Source of the DNA: Larix kaempferi
Lineage: Eukaryota; Streptophyta; Pinopsida; Pinales; Pinaceae
Direction of reading: 5' to 3'
Length of the DNA stretch: 64,000 nt
Assembly (NCBI GenBank): GCA_027924585.1
Contig: BSBM01000865.1
Span: 4,887,001-4,951,000 of the forward strand
Below are positions 11,851 through 23,460 of this stretch, piece by piece. The translations under genes and the position numbers were made by a program. A model generated the notes under the pieces. That model was not told the DNA's origin. It saw nothing but the letters and a program-made list of their open reading frames with translations, and searched no databases. Positions within the stretch are counted from its first letter, which is position 1. Each line of letters begins with the position of its first letter.

Positions 11851-12008
11851 TAATATATCTTGTTTAATTGTATTATTATTAAAAACCATGGTTTACACAT
11901 AAAGAATAATGTTATACAAATAGATGAGAATGCTACAGATTAGCCTATATCTAGAAGATATAGGTTTATGAACTATCCTATATCCTGCGATTCCGAGCCT
12001 CATGTTAT

Positions 12009-12617
12009 TAAAAGATTGTGACTATCAAGTTATAAACAGAGATTTTCCCATTAATTTATATATTTCTTGAAAACTGTAACATATTCCCTCCAATACAGAA
12101 TATTTTTCTTGGAGGAAAGTATTTTTCCATTGCAATCAATAACAGAGAGAAGAATACAAATTTTCAATTGCAATTCTGAGGAAAATAAGAATCTCCTGTT
12201 TTCATAGACGAAACGTCTAACACATAATAGCAGGCTATACAAGCAGTATAGCCACTTATGAATATCATAGAGTATGGTTTTCATAGAGTTACAATACTAA
12301 TTGTTAATGTACCTCACCATACAAAGAATTCGTCTCAATATTGTATTCTTCCTAAGATGTACCCTTCCCTTCTTTTTAAGACATTTTGATGAAGACTGGT
12401 TTCTCTTGTTCTACGTTTCTTCTTCATATGCTGTTGATTGATATTCACACGATCTGAACTGAACAATGATTGTAGATCAGAAATATAAGGAATGCATAAT
12501 TCTTCGAGAGGACTTTCATGTAGCTTTCTCTTACGGGAATCCATTTGGGTTTGTGTGGTGTGGGAGGACAACAAAACACTAGAGATATCTTGTGCTCCTC
12601 TGATTTAGGTGTTTGAC
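12009..12617 (-). pseudogene. Truncated SMR-like CDK-inhibitor copy (3' part plus flank)
   Basis: Minus strand, 12335-12617 encodes the C-terminal half of a SIAMESE-RELATED type protein. The CQTPKSEEHKI core and CCPPTPHKPKW segment are visible in one frame (about 12530-12617), then after a frame change ELCIPYISDLQSLF and NINQQHMKKKRR. The downstream flank (12009-12334) matches the flank of the fuller copy at 22542-22989. Translation upstream of CQTPK is cut off by the LTR of copia element C at 12619. The frameshift and truncation make it a pseudogene. It is diverged from the right copy by scattered substitutions, and lacks about 110 bases present there (around 22593-22704). Confidence 0.85.
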
Positions 12618-12618
12618 A

Positions 12619-12861
12619 ACTTAAATAACATAGAGATAGACAAGGTAGAGCATAAAGGCTCACTCACACACACAGAAATGGTAAACACCAATTCAATTAA
12701 CTAATGAAACATGATTACAATAAATAGTTGATGCCATCTCAAAGAAACTAAATATTAGATCCTATAATCATGTATCTCAAACCACTCACTTCTAAACTTA
12801 GAAAGTACACAACAACCCAATCTCAAATATCTAGCCTATGATTTCGACATTACATCGAACA
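12619..12861 (-). repeat. 3' LTR of copia element C
   Basis: It begins (plus strand) acttaaataacatagagatag and ends cattacatcgaaca, next to a pyrimidine tract that is the minus-strand PPT (12862-12874, atccccctt). It is about 96 bp shorter than its partner, which carries an internal duplication. Confidence 0.8.
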
Positions 12862-12879
12862 ATCCCCCTTAATGGAGAA

Positions 12880-14592
12880 ATGGAGTTATACAACACCTAG
12901 TTTCTTCCTAAGGATTTCAAAGTGAATCTTGCCAATAGGCTTAGTGAATATATCAACAACATTGTCACTTGTATTACAATAAATTAGTTCAATTTACTTA
13001 GATTCAATCTTTTCTCTCACGAAATGGTGTTGCAGATCAATAAGCTTTGAACTTGCATGATAAACTGGGTTATGTGCCAATTTAGATGCACTCTAATTAT
13101 CACAATGTACTTTTATTGGTTCTTTTTGCTTTGCACCAACATCATCAAGAATTCTCCTCAACCAAACAGCTTCACAAGTAGCACTAGACATTGATTTATA
13201 ATCATATTCTATGGATGATAAAGAAACAGTTGGTTGTTTCTTACTGCTCCAAAAAAAAGGGCCCTCGATCCAATGTTGAAATCATATCCTGAGGTAGACC
13301 TTCTATCATCAAGGTTTCCTGCCCAATCAAAATCAGTAAAACCTACCAATTGAACATCAAATTCATCAGTATACATAAGACCAAATTCATTGTTCCTTTT
13401 AGATCTCCGAGGACTTTATTTGCATATTTCCAGTGGATTTCACAAGGCTTAGCCATAAACTGACTAAGGATGTTGAGTGCATATGCTATATCTATCCTGG
13501 TAGTAGTGAGATAGTTCAGACTTCCTGCCAACTGACGATACAAGGTACCATTTGCTTCTTTAGTTCCATCATCACTGTATAACTTCAAATTCTGATCTAA
13601 ATTAATTGATGTTGCCTTGGAGTCACTCATATTGAACTTTTTAATAATTTCCCTTATATATTTGCTTTGAGTGATCATTGTCTTACCAGACTCCTTCCAA
13701 AACTCAAGTCCTAAACAACAATGCAATTCTCCAAGGTCTTTCATTTCAAATTCCTATTATAATTGATTTTTAATTTCTCCAATACAATTACATGCAGTAC
13801 CTATGATAATGAGATCATCAACATATAATGATATCAAACAAACATTTCCCTCTTTATCTTTCTTAAAATAAAGGTTAGGATCACTTTTACTTTTCAAAAA
13901 ACCTTTCTGATTAAAGAAGGAATCAATCTTTATATACCATGATCTAGGGGCCTATTTCAAACCATAGATAGCTTTCTTCAATTTACAAACAAGATGATCC
14001 TGTACTTTCTGTACAAATCCCTCAGGATGAACCAAATACACTTCCTCTTTTAATTCTCCATTCAAGAAAGTAGATTTAATATCTAATTGATGTATTTTCC
14101 ATTTATTTTTTGTAGCCAATTAAACAAGTACTCTGATTGTATTCAACTTAGCTACTAGGGGGAATGTTATATCTTCAAAATCAACTCCTTTTTTAGAACA
14201 ACCTTTTGCAACTAGTCTAGCCTGATATTTATCAATAGTACCATCAACTTTAAACTTTGATTTGAAAAACCATTTAGATGCTATGGGAACTTTATTCTCA
14301 GGAAGCTCTATTAATTCCCAAGTTTGATTTTTCATTATAGACTTGTATTCTTCATTCATGGCATTTACCCATTCTTTCGTATCTTTGGCTTGTTCATAAT
14401 TCAATGGTTCTATAACATCATTACATTAGACATTAAGACATAGTCACTATACCTTGGAGGAAGATGATTTTGTCTAGTTGACCTTCTTGGTACTATAGTA
14501 GTTGTAGGAGTTCCATCCATAATTCTTCTAGTTTCTGATGTCTCTCCATCAGAATATGTATCACTGCTGCTCATATTGTTGTCATTGTTCAT
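12880..14592 (-). pseudogene. copia C reverse transcriptase-RNase H region
   Basis: The hinge sequence is at 14410-14592. The RT start is at 14120-14404 (MKNQTWELIELP, then WFFKSKFKVDGTIDKYQARLVAKG). RT continues through 13750-14120 with stops. The RT/RNase H junction is at 13343-13744 (MKDLGELHCCLGLEF, LYRQLAGSLNYL). RNase H decays further to 12890, ending next to the PPT. Multiple frame changes show an inactive copy. Confidence 0.85.
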
Positions 14593-14599
14593 GCTGCTT

Positions 14600-16060
14600 T
14601 CACCTTGTTCCTATACCTATACCTGCTCCTGTAACTGCTCCTGTACCTGTTCCTGGTCATGCTGAACAATTGCATCTATTTTGACATATCCATCATTGTC
14701 ATTAAAGTTATCAGTCTCATTTATTTTATCATTTTTGTCCACATTTTCATGGAACACCACATCTCTACTTGCAATCAGCTTATGCGAACTAGGATGAAAC
14801 AACTTGTATGTTTTTTTATCAGTGCAGTATCCAACAATTATGCATTCAAGTGATTTTGCATCTAGTTTTCTTCTCTCATATTTTGGAATATGTACAAAAG
14901 CCTTACAACCAAATACTCTTAAATGATTGACTTTTGGTTTATAATCATGAAAAAATTCAAAAGGTGTTTGAAGATCTAACTTCTTTGTTGGACTTCTATT
15001 CTTTAAATACATAGCAATATTAATGGCTTCATCCCAAAAACCATTAGAGATTTTTTTACCTTGAAGCATGCTGCGAGCACATTCCACTAGTGTTCTATTC
15101 TTCCTCTCAACAACTCCATTTTGATTAGGAGTGTAAGGCACTGTAAATTGTTGTTGGATTCCATGATCCTTACAGTACCTTTTGAATGCTCCAAAAATGT
15201 ATTCACCCCCATAATCATATCTAAGGATTTTAATACATTTTCCTGACTATTTATCTATCACAGTTTTGAATTCCTTAAAGTACTCAAATACATCACCTTT
15301 CCTTTTTATCAAATAGACCCAATTATATCTAGATCTATCATCAACAAAAATAAGAAAGTACCATGCACCACCAAGAGATCTGGTTTGCATAGGTCCACAT
15401 ACATCAGTATGAATTAATTCAAGTAATTCAATTTATCTTTTCTCTTTATGTATAGGGAATTCATCCTTGTGTTGTTTTCCAAGTGCACATGCTTTACATT
15501 CAAGATGTTCATTTTTTATAACAGGAATACCTTCAACCATTGATTTATTTTGCAGCGACATTAAATCACTGTGGTTAATGTGCCCATACCTTTCATGCCA
15601 AATCTCTTCAATTGTCATTGCAGTAGATGCCAATGCTTGATGATTGCTCTTGCTCACATCTAGCTTATACAAACCTCCAATTCTAGAACCTGTAGCAATA
15701 ATCCTATAATGATCTCGAATATCTTTAATATGGCACTGATACTTACCAAATTCCACTTTCAAGTCCTTATCTGTAATGGTAGAAACATATATTAGATTCT
15801 TTTTTATACCAGGAACATACATAACATTATGAATCTGTTTCATTTGTCCATTAGGTAAGTTCACACTTATTACTGCATAACCCTACATTTTATGTGACAT
15901 GCTATCACCTAAATAAATATAAGCACCATCAATATTCTCATGATATTCATCAAACCATTCTTTCTTACAGGACATATGGGAAGATGCACCTGAATCAATG
16001 GACCACACATTCTCATCATCCGCATCAACAGACAATTCAGCTTCAAAAATGAACAATCTA
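14600..16060 (-). pseudogene. copia C protease-integrase region
   Basis: The protease active site DSGASSHM lies near 15975-16000 after VWSI. GAG-pre-integrase (IWHERYGHINHSDL and CKACALGKQH) lies in the 15433-15864 ORF. The integrase core spans about 14990-15430 with stops. The post-catalytic segment (PYTPNQNGVVERKNRT) starts an open stretch at 15141 that continues through the SH3-like domain (KLDAKSLECIIVGYC near 14835-14875). It ends in a Gln/Glu/Val hexapeptide-like repeat, where two CAG-like codons read as stops. Confidence 0.85.
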
Positions 16061-16139
16061 AGATTTTTAAATCCATGAATATCTAGGGTGTCTTTATGCA
16101 CAAAATTTCCATTGTGATTTATGTATCTTTGTTTGGCTA

Positions 16140-16965
16140 CATGATTCTTCTTTTGAAAACAATATCTAGCAAGATGTCTTGTTTTTCCACAATAATGACA
16201 TTCAACACTTCTACTAATATTAGAATCAAATTGTGCCATACCTTTCTGCTTTGCATGAAACTAGCCTCAATTTCTGTTTCTATTCCATGGTTTACCTCTG
16301 TGTTCATGTCTCCCTCTTGCGATCAGTGCTAGATGTGAGCTATGATCATCCAAATCATAAATATTCATGCTCTCTTTTTCTTGTAGAAGGATCCCTGCAA
16401 GCTCTTCAAAAGTAGGGGGCTTTAGTCTTGTTGCAAGTGCTGAAATAAAAACTTTATAACCTTGCACTAAGCCTTTCAAGGTGATTGTTACTAAATCAGT
16501 AGTATCTACCACTTCACAAATGTCATCCAACTTATCACTCAGATCTTTAATGCGGGAAACAAATTTCCCTATACCTTCATTTGCTTCCCTTTTGATAGAC
16601 AACAATTTAGTTTTAAAAAATAAGACCCTATTTGCATATGTGGTTTCCTACAAACCTTTAAGCCTGTCCCATGTTTCTTTGGAAGTCTCACAATGTTTTA
16701 TGTGAGTTATTATGCTATCTTTGACAACCATCTGTAGAATCACCTTAGATTTTGTTTCCCTCGTGTTCCAGTCTTGAATGGATGCCGCAATGGTGGGTTT
16801 GACCTCATCACCAATCACAATTGACCACACATTATAGGATTCAAGAATGGCCATTAGCTTGAATATCCAATTAACGTAATTTTCTCCATTCAATTTAGAC
16901 GCTTCACTTAAATATGAATCAACAAGAGGCGGATTTTCCATTTTAACTCCTTTCATCTGATCCAA
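16140..16965 (-). pseudogene. copia C gag pseudogene
   Basis: The frame opens at an ATG at 16965 with a Gag N-terminal domain (LNGENYVNWIFKLMAILES) at 16648-16965. It continues in a shifted frame at 16267-16605 with a Gag core (ANEGIGKFVSRIKDLSDKL). The CCHC knuckle (CHYCGKTRHLARYC) lies near 16160-16205. At least one frameshift near 16610-16645 and stops near 16240-16265 break it. The Asn-Tyr/Trp-x-x-W start of copia Gag is well preserved. Confidence 0.85.
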
Positions 16966-18644
16966 AGATGGCCAAATTCAATTTATGCCCAAAAACTAAA
17001 AAAAACAGCAATGCCTCAACTTGTACACTGGTAGCCTGCGTCGTGGGCAACGTCACTAAAAAATTCTATACTTTACCTTGTTCTTCTTCACACTGCATTA
17101 CTTTCGCCCTTTACCTTCTTGGGAACTGTGGTACTCTCCAGTCTACTGCAATAAAAATTCTGCTACTGACACACTTTACACGGCGTGGGATAACTGGCAC
17201 TCAAATCGCCCCGCTTTTCCGGCGATTTGTTACCTAGATCCGGTTATAAAAACTGGAAGAATCATAGTTGCACCCCATTTACTGCAAAACTATGCCATGG
17301 AACCATGTCCCTAGGGGTTTTGGCCCATTTTAAGACGACCCAGATCGTCGAAATTCCAAAAAAATAACCAGAACGGGTGGAACTGTGCCTTGCCGAAAAA
17401 TTTTCCATTGTCAATCGCCGGAATACTAGGGCGATTTGAGTGCCAGTTATCACATGCCCACCAAGCTTCAAATTTGAAGCCTTCAGGGCCCTTCAAAGGC
17501 CATTTTACACGTCATAGAAGACCACTTCAAATTTTACCATGCAAAAAAAAATTAATTTCATGGTAAGCCCTTCAATAATTAAATTTACTATTTAAAATTG
17601 CAACAGAAGGGTAGCTTCAAATTTCACCCATCGACGGTTTTCAGTGGGAAATTGGGAATGTGGCTACTAACTAGGTGGCTTGGGAGTGGGACTTGGTTAC
17701 TCTCCAATATCCACGTGTTCGATCATCGATGGATCATGGACCATTGGGCCTCTAATAATATCATTGACCAACTTATGTGGATGGGATTACACTGTGCAAC
17801 CCATGGCTTGAACGCTTCTAAGTTCTCGTGTTTGCAGGGAGTGCTTACGTGTTTAACACATTTAATGGAAGCAACAACTTTATTAAACATGGTTGGTGGC
17901 TTATACGTGTTGTTGGTAGCGAGATTACCATGTTACCAATTATCACATGTACCAATTTGTGAATTGTGACTCTCTGAGTTAATTGAGTATTCAATGTATA
18001 ATATATTATGTTAATGTGCCCCAAATTTGGCATTTCAGAAAAAAAATCCACAATCCAGAAAATTCTTGTAATGTTGCAGGCTGCTGCTCCCGCCCATGGC
18101 CCCTACCCAAAACCCTGTGTTTTCTTTGTTGTATCAAGTTAATCCTACCATCTACGGCTCCCAGCCTCACACCCTGTGTTTTCTTTGTTGTATCAAGTCA
18201 ATCCTACGGCTCTCGAGTCCCACCTTGTGTTTTCTTTGTTGTATAAAGTCAATGCTCAAAATCCATGCTTCCATGGCTCCGACCATCAATATATAATATT
18301 ATAGGAATACAAACAAGCTTTTTCTTATACCCCTACTCCAATGTGGTCGAGCTACTTCCAAGTTCCACCTACCCTATCTCCTCCACTCCTCGAGGAGAGT
18401 TTGTAGAGCGAAGCTGCCAATGCTAGCATGCCATAAACATATATAAAGAAATTCATTTTCTTTGAGGAGGTCAACTTCAAGGCTGACTGGATTGCTGACA
18501 TCCTATGAATTTACAGGTATGTACATAATTTTATCCATTCATGATCCCATCAATTATTTAAAAAAAAAAATTTGATTAAAATTCTGTAGGTTCAAAGTTC
18601 AAAGACAATATTATTATTTGACTGAAATTTTGTTACTTCAAATA
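16966..18644. other. Leader/inserted DNA upstream of copia C gag, left part
   Basis: There is no supported ORF. It holds a 41-bp inverted repeat with a ~185-bp loop (17187-17227 and 17413-17453) and three copies of a ccytgtgttttctttgttgtat unit (18113-18260). Sequence near the gag start is more GC-rich and looks like the original element leader. Where the leader ends and foreign insertions begin is not clear. Confidence 0.45.
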
Positions 18645-19290
18645 TGTTGATGTATATGTAACTTCATAATGTATTTCACATATATGTATATTGTATTCCT
18701 ACAGAGATGTTATTAATCCTCTATACGGAAGTGTCATCATTTATATTGTAAGTGTCGTAACTTATACTTGATGGGTTATTAGACCACCTTGTTGGGGTCA
18801 GCCCTGTATAAGTCATGTGGGTCAAAGGGTTATTAGACCACCCTATTGGGGGTCGGCCATGTGGGTCAAAGGGTTATTAGACCACCCTAGTGGGGGTCGG
18901 CCCAGTCAGCATTATGTTATGTGGTTAAGTTGAGGCCGACCTAGTTGAGTAAAGGTCAAGTCAAGTTAGTGTATAAATAGAGAGTGTGTCTCTCTCATTT
19001 TACACATTCTATTCTCTCACTCACACTATGGAGAGTGGCGCACTTGTGGAGGAGGAGGCTCTTCTGCTAGGAGAAGACTATCTCTTGTATTCTGGTTGTA
19101 TCATTGCTCTATCTATCTTTGAGGAAGTTATTGGGGTTTTTCACCTTTATGGTTTTCCCCAAGTAAACTCGGTGTCTCTTCTGTGCTTGCATTATTGTGT
19201 CCATGAATGATATGCTGTGGATTTGTTGTACATGTTGTTCTCTCAGTTAAGATCCTAGATCAGATTGAAGTAAATTCTAAAAATTTAACA
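18645..19290 (+). repeat. Solo LTR of the copia A family, with perfect target duplication
   Basis: It starts TGTTGATGTATATG and ends AAATTTAACA, as the minus-strand LTR of element A does. Each end is flanked by AAATA (18640-18644 and 19291-19295), a perfect 5-bp target duplication. A TATA box (tataaata) is at 18972-18979. It is 646 bp against 563 bp in element A; the extra length is a local triplication of a gggttattagaccacc unit (starts at 18773, 18827 and 18871). It arose by recombination between the two LTRs of a former full element inserted inside element C. Confidence 0.92.
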
Positions 19291-22190
19291 AAATAGGCCT
19301 TGAAGGATTCAAATTTGAAGCCTGGACCTGAGAGTGGGTTTGTCACAAATATCTGTTAGAGGTTGTTTAGAACGACATTTATCAATTCCCAATTGTAGCA
19401 ACAACAACAATTTCTTCTTTCTTCATATGTTCTATGTATACGCATATGATTCCATGTGCTCCTTTCCTTGCCCTATTTTCCATTGTCGCCCGATTGAATC
19501 TCTTGAGAATTTAGTTTCCCTTTAAATTTTCTGAAATGGAGGGGAAAAGGAAGACCATTGTTTTCACTCTGAAACCGAGTGCTTCCCCGTGCAACTGCCA
19601 CTGACCACGGTTGCAGCCCTACGGGAAATAAGTGTGCGCACTGCGCCCCCTAGCTTTACCAAAAAAACTGTGGATTTGGGGAAGTTCCCACTCTGCCAAC
19701 CTCCATGCATCTAGTTAATGATTCAGATCAAGAATCCAGACTTTCTATCTAAAACTGTATTGCATGAGCTATTTTCCCCAATTGCTCAATCGTCGAATCG
19801 ACACCTTCCTCTAGTACATGGTTTAAGATTTTTGGTATTTATTAATATGAAGACCACCGATGCTACTACACTTACAATCCCAACTAGCTATCAAATTTCA
19901 ATATTATTCGGAATATGCAACAACATCTAGTGAAGGACAATGCTGAAAGCTGGCAATTTTCTTAGAATGCCCGATGCCCACTCTTGCGTTCGATTGTACG
20001 AACTAGGACAAAAATGTTTTTGTAATCTTGATTTTAGAACGACAGTGCTACTTTACCTTTTGATTTTGTTGCCCTTATTGGCTAGTCTGGAATAGAACAG
20101 GAACTTCAACCATCTATGCATCTCCTCTCTACTTTGTCTACCTACGTTTTACGTATGCTTCACAACCCATCCTCTACTCCATCGTACCACAGAGTTAGTA
20201 TGTATAACGAGATCTAGGGGGAGGGCTATAGAGAAGAAGCATCCGGGGTCCTTAATCAACTATTTAGAACAAATCTGTCTCGAGTTGGATAGTTCTCTTT
20301 GCTCAAACCATAACATAACATGTAACATGTAAGGAGCGCTTAAACTTATTCTATCCCAAGTACATGTGGCATTCATAGTGTGGAATGAAAAATTAAAACA
20401 TATATTGTTGTCATTAGCATTCAATTCTATCATAGGGTACACACTTAGAATGACAAAGAAACTTGCTATTAGTTTTCAATCTAATCCACCTTCTTTGTTG
20501 AACGGTTCTCTCTAATAGACTTGCGTGAAGGAGGATTATAAATGGCATAGGCAACGCAGTTGTTTGATAGAGGTGCATGAAAGTGAATTATGGTCCTCAA
20601 TTCAACAAAGTAAAAAACAATTACCGTTCAGATTCTTTCCCTTCACCTTTTTTATTGCCTTTATGAATACATCTCTATTGTTCACTAATTAGGCAACATA
20701 TATAGACCATACTCAACATCCAATGTTTTTTGCTTTTGAAACAATTTCTTCTTTTTTTTGCTTACATTATCATTTTTTTCCATTGTTAAGTAGGCTAGAA
20801 TTTATATTAGTTTGAAGAACACTAGTGATTTACAAAGATTGAACTTTTCCAAGAATAAGCATCAAATTGCTTTTATAAGAGTTGAAGAACCCAATTCTTC
20901 ATCGAGCTTGTACTATTCGAAGCAGCCTAGGAACCCATTTTAAGATGTATTAAATATTATTATACTGGTTAAAAGTTGGATTGGAATTGGGCTAGCAAGC
21001 TAATTGTCGCTGCACTGATGCAAAAAAAAAGATCTATAAAATTAGTTATGGCAATTCACACTGAACATATGGAAATTGGATTTACTATGTGTCTCCTAAG
21101 TTATGTTTCACTAATAAATTCCTCATGTTCAAGCAGATATTGAAAGAGTAAAATAGTATTAATTTTGGCCGTAGGGATGATAGTTGGATTGGAATGGGGT
21201 TAGCAAATTAACAGCATTATTATTATACTGGTTAAAAGTTTAAGAGGCAAGATCAATTTGACATATATAAGGTTCAGTGCTGCCATATCCACTACAAAAT
21301 AAAGCCTCTTGACTTTACTACGTAAATAAACAATGAAATTTTGATGTACTAATACATTTTCAAATGAAAAAAATAACTTGTTTCTACATGGCAGCATTGA
21401 AGGGTTCAATATCTCTAAGCCCTTCAAAGTGAAATGGGACCCCACCCTTCAAATTTGATCCCTCGCGCACTTTACACTTCTATATTCGCCCACTTTACAC
21501 TTCTAGAGACTGCCGCAGCGACGCTCTTTTCTTTCTCGGGAATTGCGTCACCCCTTTACTCTGCTCATGCAAAAAAATGGCTCATGGCTTCACAGCCTTC
21601 TCCAACATCTCACAGGCTCTATGGCGACTCACGACCACATTCACAACGATGGATTCCACTCAGCCTCGCGAGACTGACTGTGGCTCGTTTCTCCCTCAGA
21701 CGACACTATCACAATGCACAGTAAACTCCTCGAACCACTGATCTCAGATCTCCACGCACATCGACGGCTTCAACAAGTTTGTGGCAGCTTCAACAACTTC
21801 ACCCTTTGACGGCAATGGCAAATCCTCAATGGTTCAACACCCACACAACAACGATCTGTTTGTAACAGTCTAGATCCACAGTTTGCTCAACAACGATGAC
21901 CCTCTCTCACTGAAAAGAATGTGATTCTGCTCTTCTACAGTGTAGATGTCTCAGCAAAACAATCACACAGATTTGTACTTTAAAAATTGAACATAGGCGG
22001 GTGTGATCTCACACTTCAGCGTTGATGACTCTCTCCTCTAGTAGATGGCAGTCGCAGGTGTCTTTACTAGTGGCAATCAGCTTCCTGAATCATGGATTCT
22101 CACACACCAGCAGCGGCTTTCCTCCACGGGGTCTACAGGCAGCGTTCTTCTCAATCTCAGGCAGCGGATTCCTTTACACAACAATCTGAG
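19291..22190. other. Leader/inserted DNA upstream of copia C gag, right part
   Basis: No gene is supported. A pair of short direct repeats (ttattatactggttaaaagtt near 20956 and 21220, with a shared gttggattggaat block) occurs at 20950-21245. The part from about 21430 to 22190 is GC-richer with Thr/Ser/Pro-like codon runs, and probably is the PBS-proximal leader of element C. Confidence 0.4.
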
Positions 22191-22202
22191 GCTCTGATAC
22201 CA
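22191..22202 (-). other. Primer-binding site of copia element C
   Basis: Plus-strand gctctgatacca (minus TGGTATCAGAGC) lies directly beside the 5' LTR and matches the initiator-Met tRNA 3' end. Confidence 0.85.
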
Positions 22203-22541
22203 ACTTAAATAACATAGAGATAGACAAGGCAGAGCACAAAGCCTTGCTCTCACACACAGAAATGGTAAACACCAATTCAATTAACTAATGAAACATAATT
22301 ATAATAAATAGTTGATGCCATTTCAAACAAACCCCAAATCTTAGATCCTATAATCATGGATATCAAACCACAGTTTAGAAAGTAATGAAACATAATTATA
22401 ATAAATAGTTGATGCCATCTCAAACAAACCAAATCTTAGATCCTATAATCATGGATATCAAACCACTCACTTCTAAACTTAGAAAGTACACAATGAACCA
22501 ATCCCAAATATCCAACCTATGATTTCGACATTACATCCAAC
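22203..22541 (-). repeat. 5' LTR of copia element C with internal ~97-bp duplication
   Basis: It shares acttaaataacatagagatag and gatttcgacattacatc with the left LTR. A segment beginning taatgaaacataattataat occurs at 22286 and again at 22383, including the ccataatcatgg-like block, so a ~97-bp unit is tandemly duplicated. This accounts for the length difference between the LTRs. Confidence 0.8.
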
Positions 22542-22989
22542 TCAAAAGATTGTTACTATAAAGTTATCAACAGACATTTTCCCATTGATGTATATATGTG
22601 GGCATTTGTTCTTTCCTTCACAGCTATCCGAAATTCAGGATTACAGAAAAGCATAATTCATTATGAGGGACATGCGCTAATAATTAGAAAACGAACCAAG
22701 AAAAGTGAAAACTGCAACATATTCCTTCCAATACAGAATCTTTTTCTTGGAGGAAAGTATTTTTCCATTGCAATCAGTAACAGGGAGAAGAATACAATTT
22801 TTCAATTGCAATTCTGAGGAAAATAAGCATCTCCTGCTTTCATAGACGAAACGTCTCACAAATAATAGCAGGCTACACAAGCAGTATAGCCACTTATGAA
22901 TATCATAGAGTATGATTTCCATAGAGTTACAATACTAATTGTTAATGTATCTCAACATACAAAGAATTGGTCTCAATATTGTACTCTTC

Positions 22990-23460
22990 CTAAGATGTAC
23001 CCTTCCCTTCTTTTTCAGACATTTTGAGAAAACTGGTTTCTCCCGGTCTACGTTTCTTCTTCATATGCTGCTGATTGATATTCACAAGATCTGAACCGAA
23101 CAACGATTGTAGATCAGAATTAGAAGGAATGTATAATCCTTCGAGAGGACTTGCAGGTAGCTTTCTCTTTACCGGAATCCATTTGGGTTTGCGTGGTGTG
23201 GGAGGACAGCAAAGCACCGGAGGTATTTTTTGCTCCTCTGATTTAGGTGTCTGGCATTCTTCATCTTCTTCTTCTGCATTATCTACCAAAGAATCGAGGC
23301 ATTTTCCTGAATCAGAATCACTAGCGTTAACTGTCGACTTCAGAGGACTATCATCAGCTGCCATAGTCGCTAAAGCATGGGTACTTTCTGTTACATAGAA
23401 TGAATCAGCCTCTGGACTTTTAGAAACCCGCATTGTAGATGGTCTATTAGCTGGAGCCAT
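22990..23460 (-). CDS. SIAMESE-RELATED (SMR) type cyclin-dependent kinase inhibitor
   Basis: SMR proteins are plant CDK-cyclin inhibitors that block mitosis and promote endoreduplication in the nucleus. From the internal ATG at 23460 the ORF gives 156 residues. The family core ECQTPKSEEQKIPPVLCCPP followed by TPRKPKWIPVKRK, near residues 70-103, matches the conserved SMR motif. A downstream IPSNSDLQSLFG segment resembles the C-terminal cyclin-binding motif, and KKKRR near the end looks like a nuclear localisation signal. An acidic run (EEEDEE) precedes the core. No intron is needed, as is usual in this family. The same frame stays open upstream to 23682, apart from one TAG at 23572-23574, so the true start is uncertain and the locus may be partly disabled. 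A truncated copy lies at 12009-12617. Family assignment is by motif recognition only. Confidence 0.78.
   Translation of the reverse strand: MAPANRPSTMRVSKSPEADSFYVTESTHALATMAADDSPLKSTVNASDSDSGKCLDSLVDNAEEEDEECQTPKSEEQKIPPVLCCPPTPRKPKWIPVKRKLPASPLEGLYIPSNSDLQSLFGSDLVNINQQHMKKKRRPGETSFLKMSEKEGKGTS

Larger units (their letters stand above)
12619..22541 (-). mobile_element. Ty1/copia element C with enlarged leader and nested solo LTR
   Basis: Related LTRs at 12619-12861 and 22203-22541 flank a minus-strand copia gag-pol (about 12880-16965). The PPT is next to the left LTR and the PBS next to the right LTR. About 5.2 kb separate gag from the PBS, far more than a normal leader. Part of this is a nested solo LTR (18645-19290); the rest probably holds further unrecognised insertions. 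The flanks are not simple target duplications: both sides are SMR-locus sequence from different positions of the same locus. Confidence 0.8.

Noticed and set aside
21434-21724. 96-codon plus-strand ORF in a GC-richer stretch
   Set aside because: It lies in the leader of copia C, has no recognisable domain, and the stretch is biased in composition so open frames are expected.
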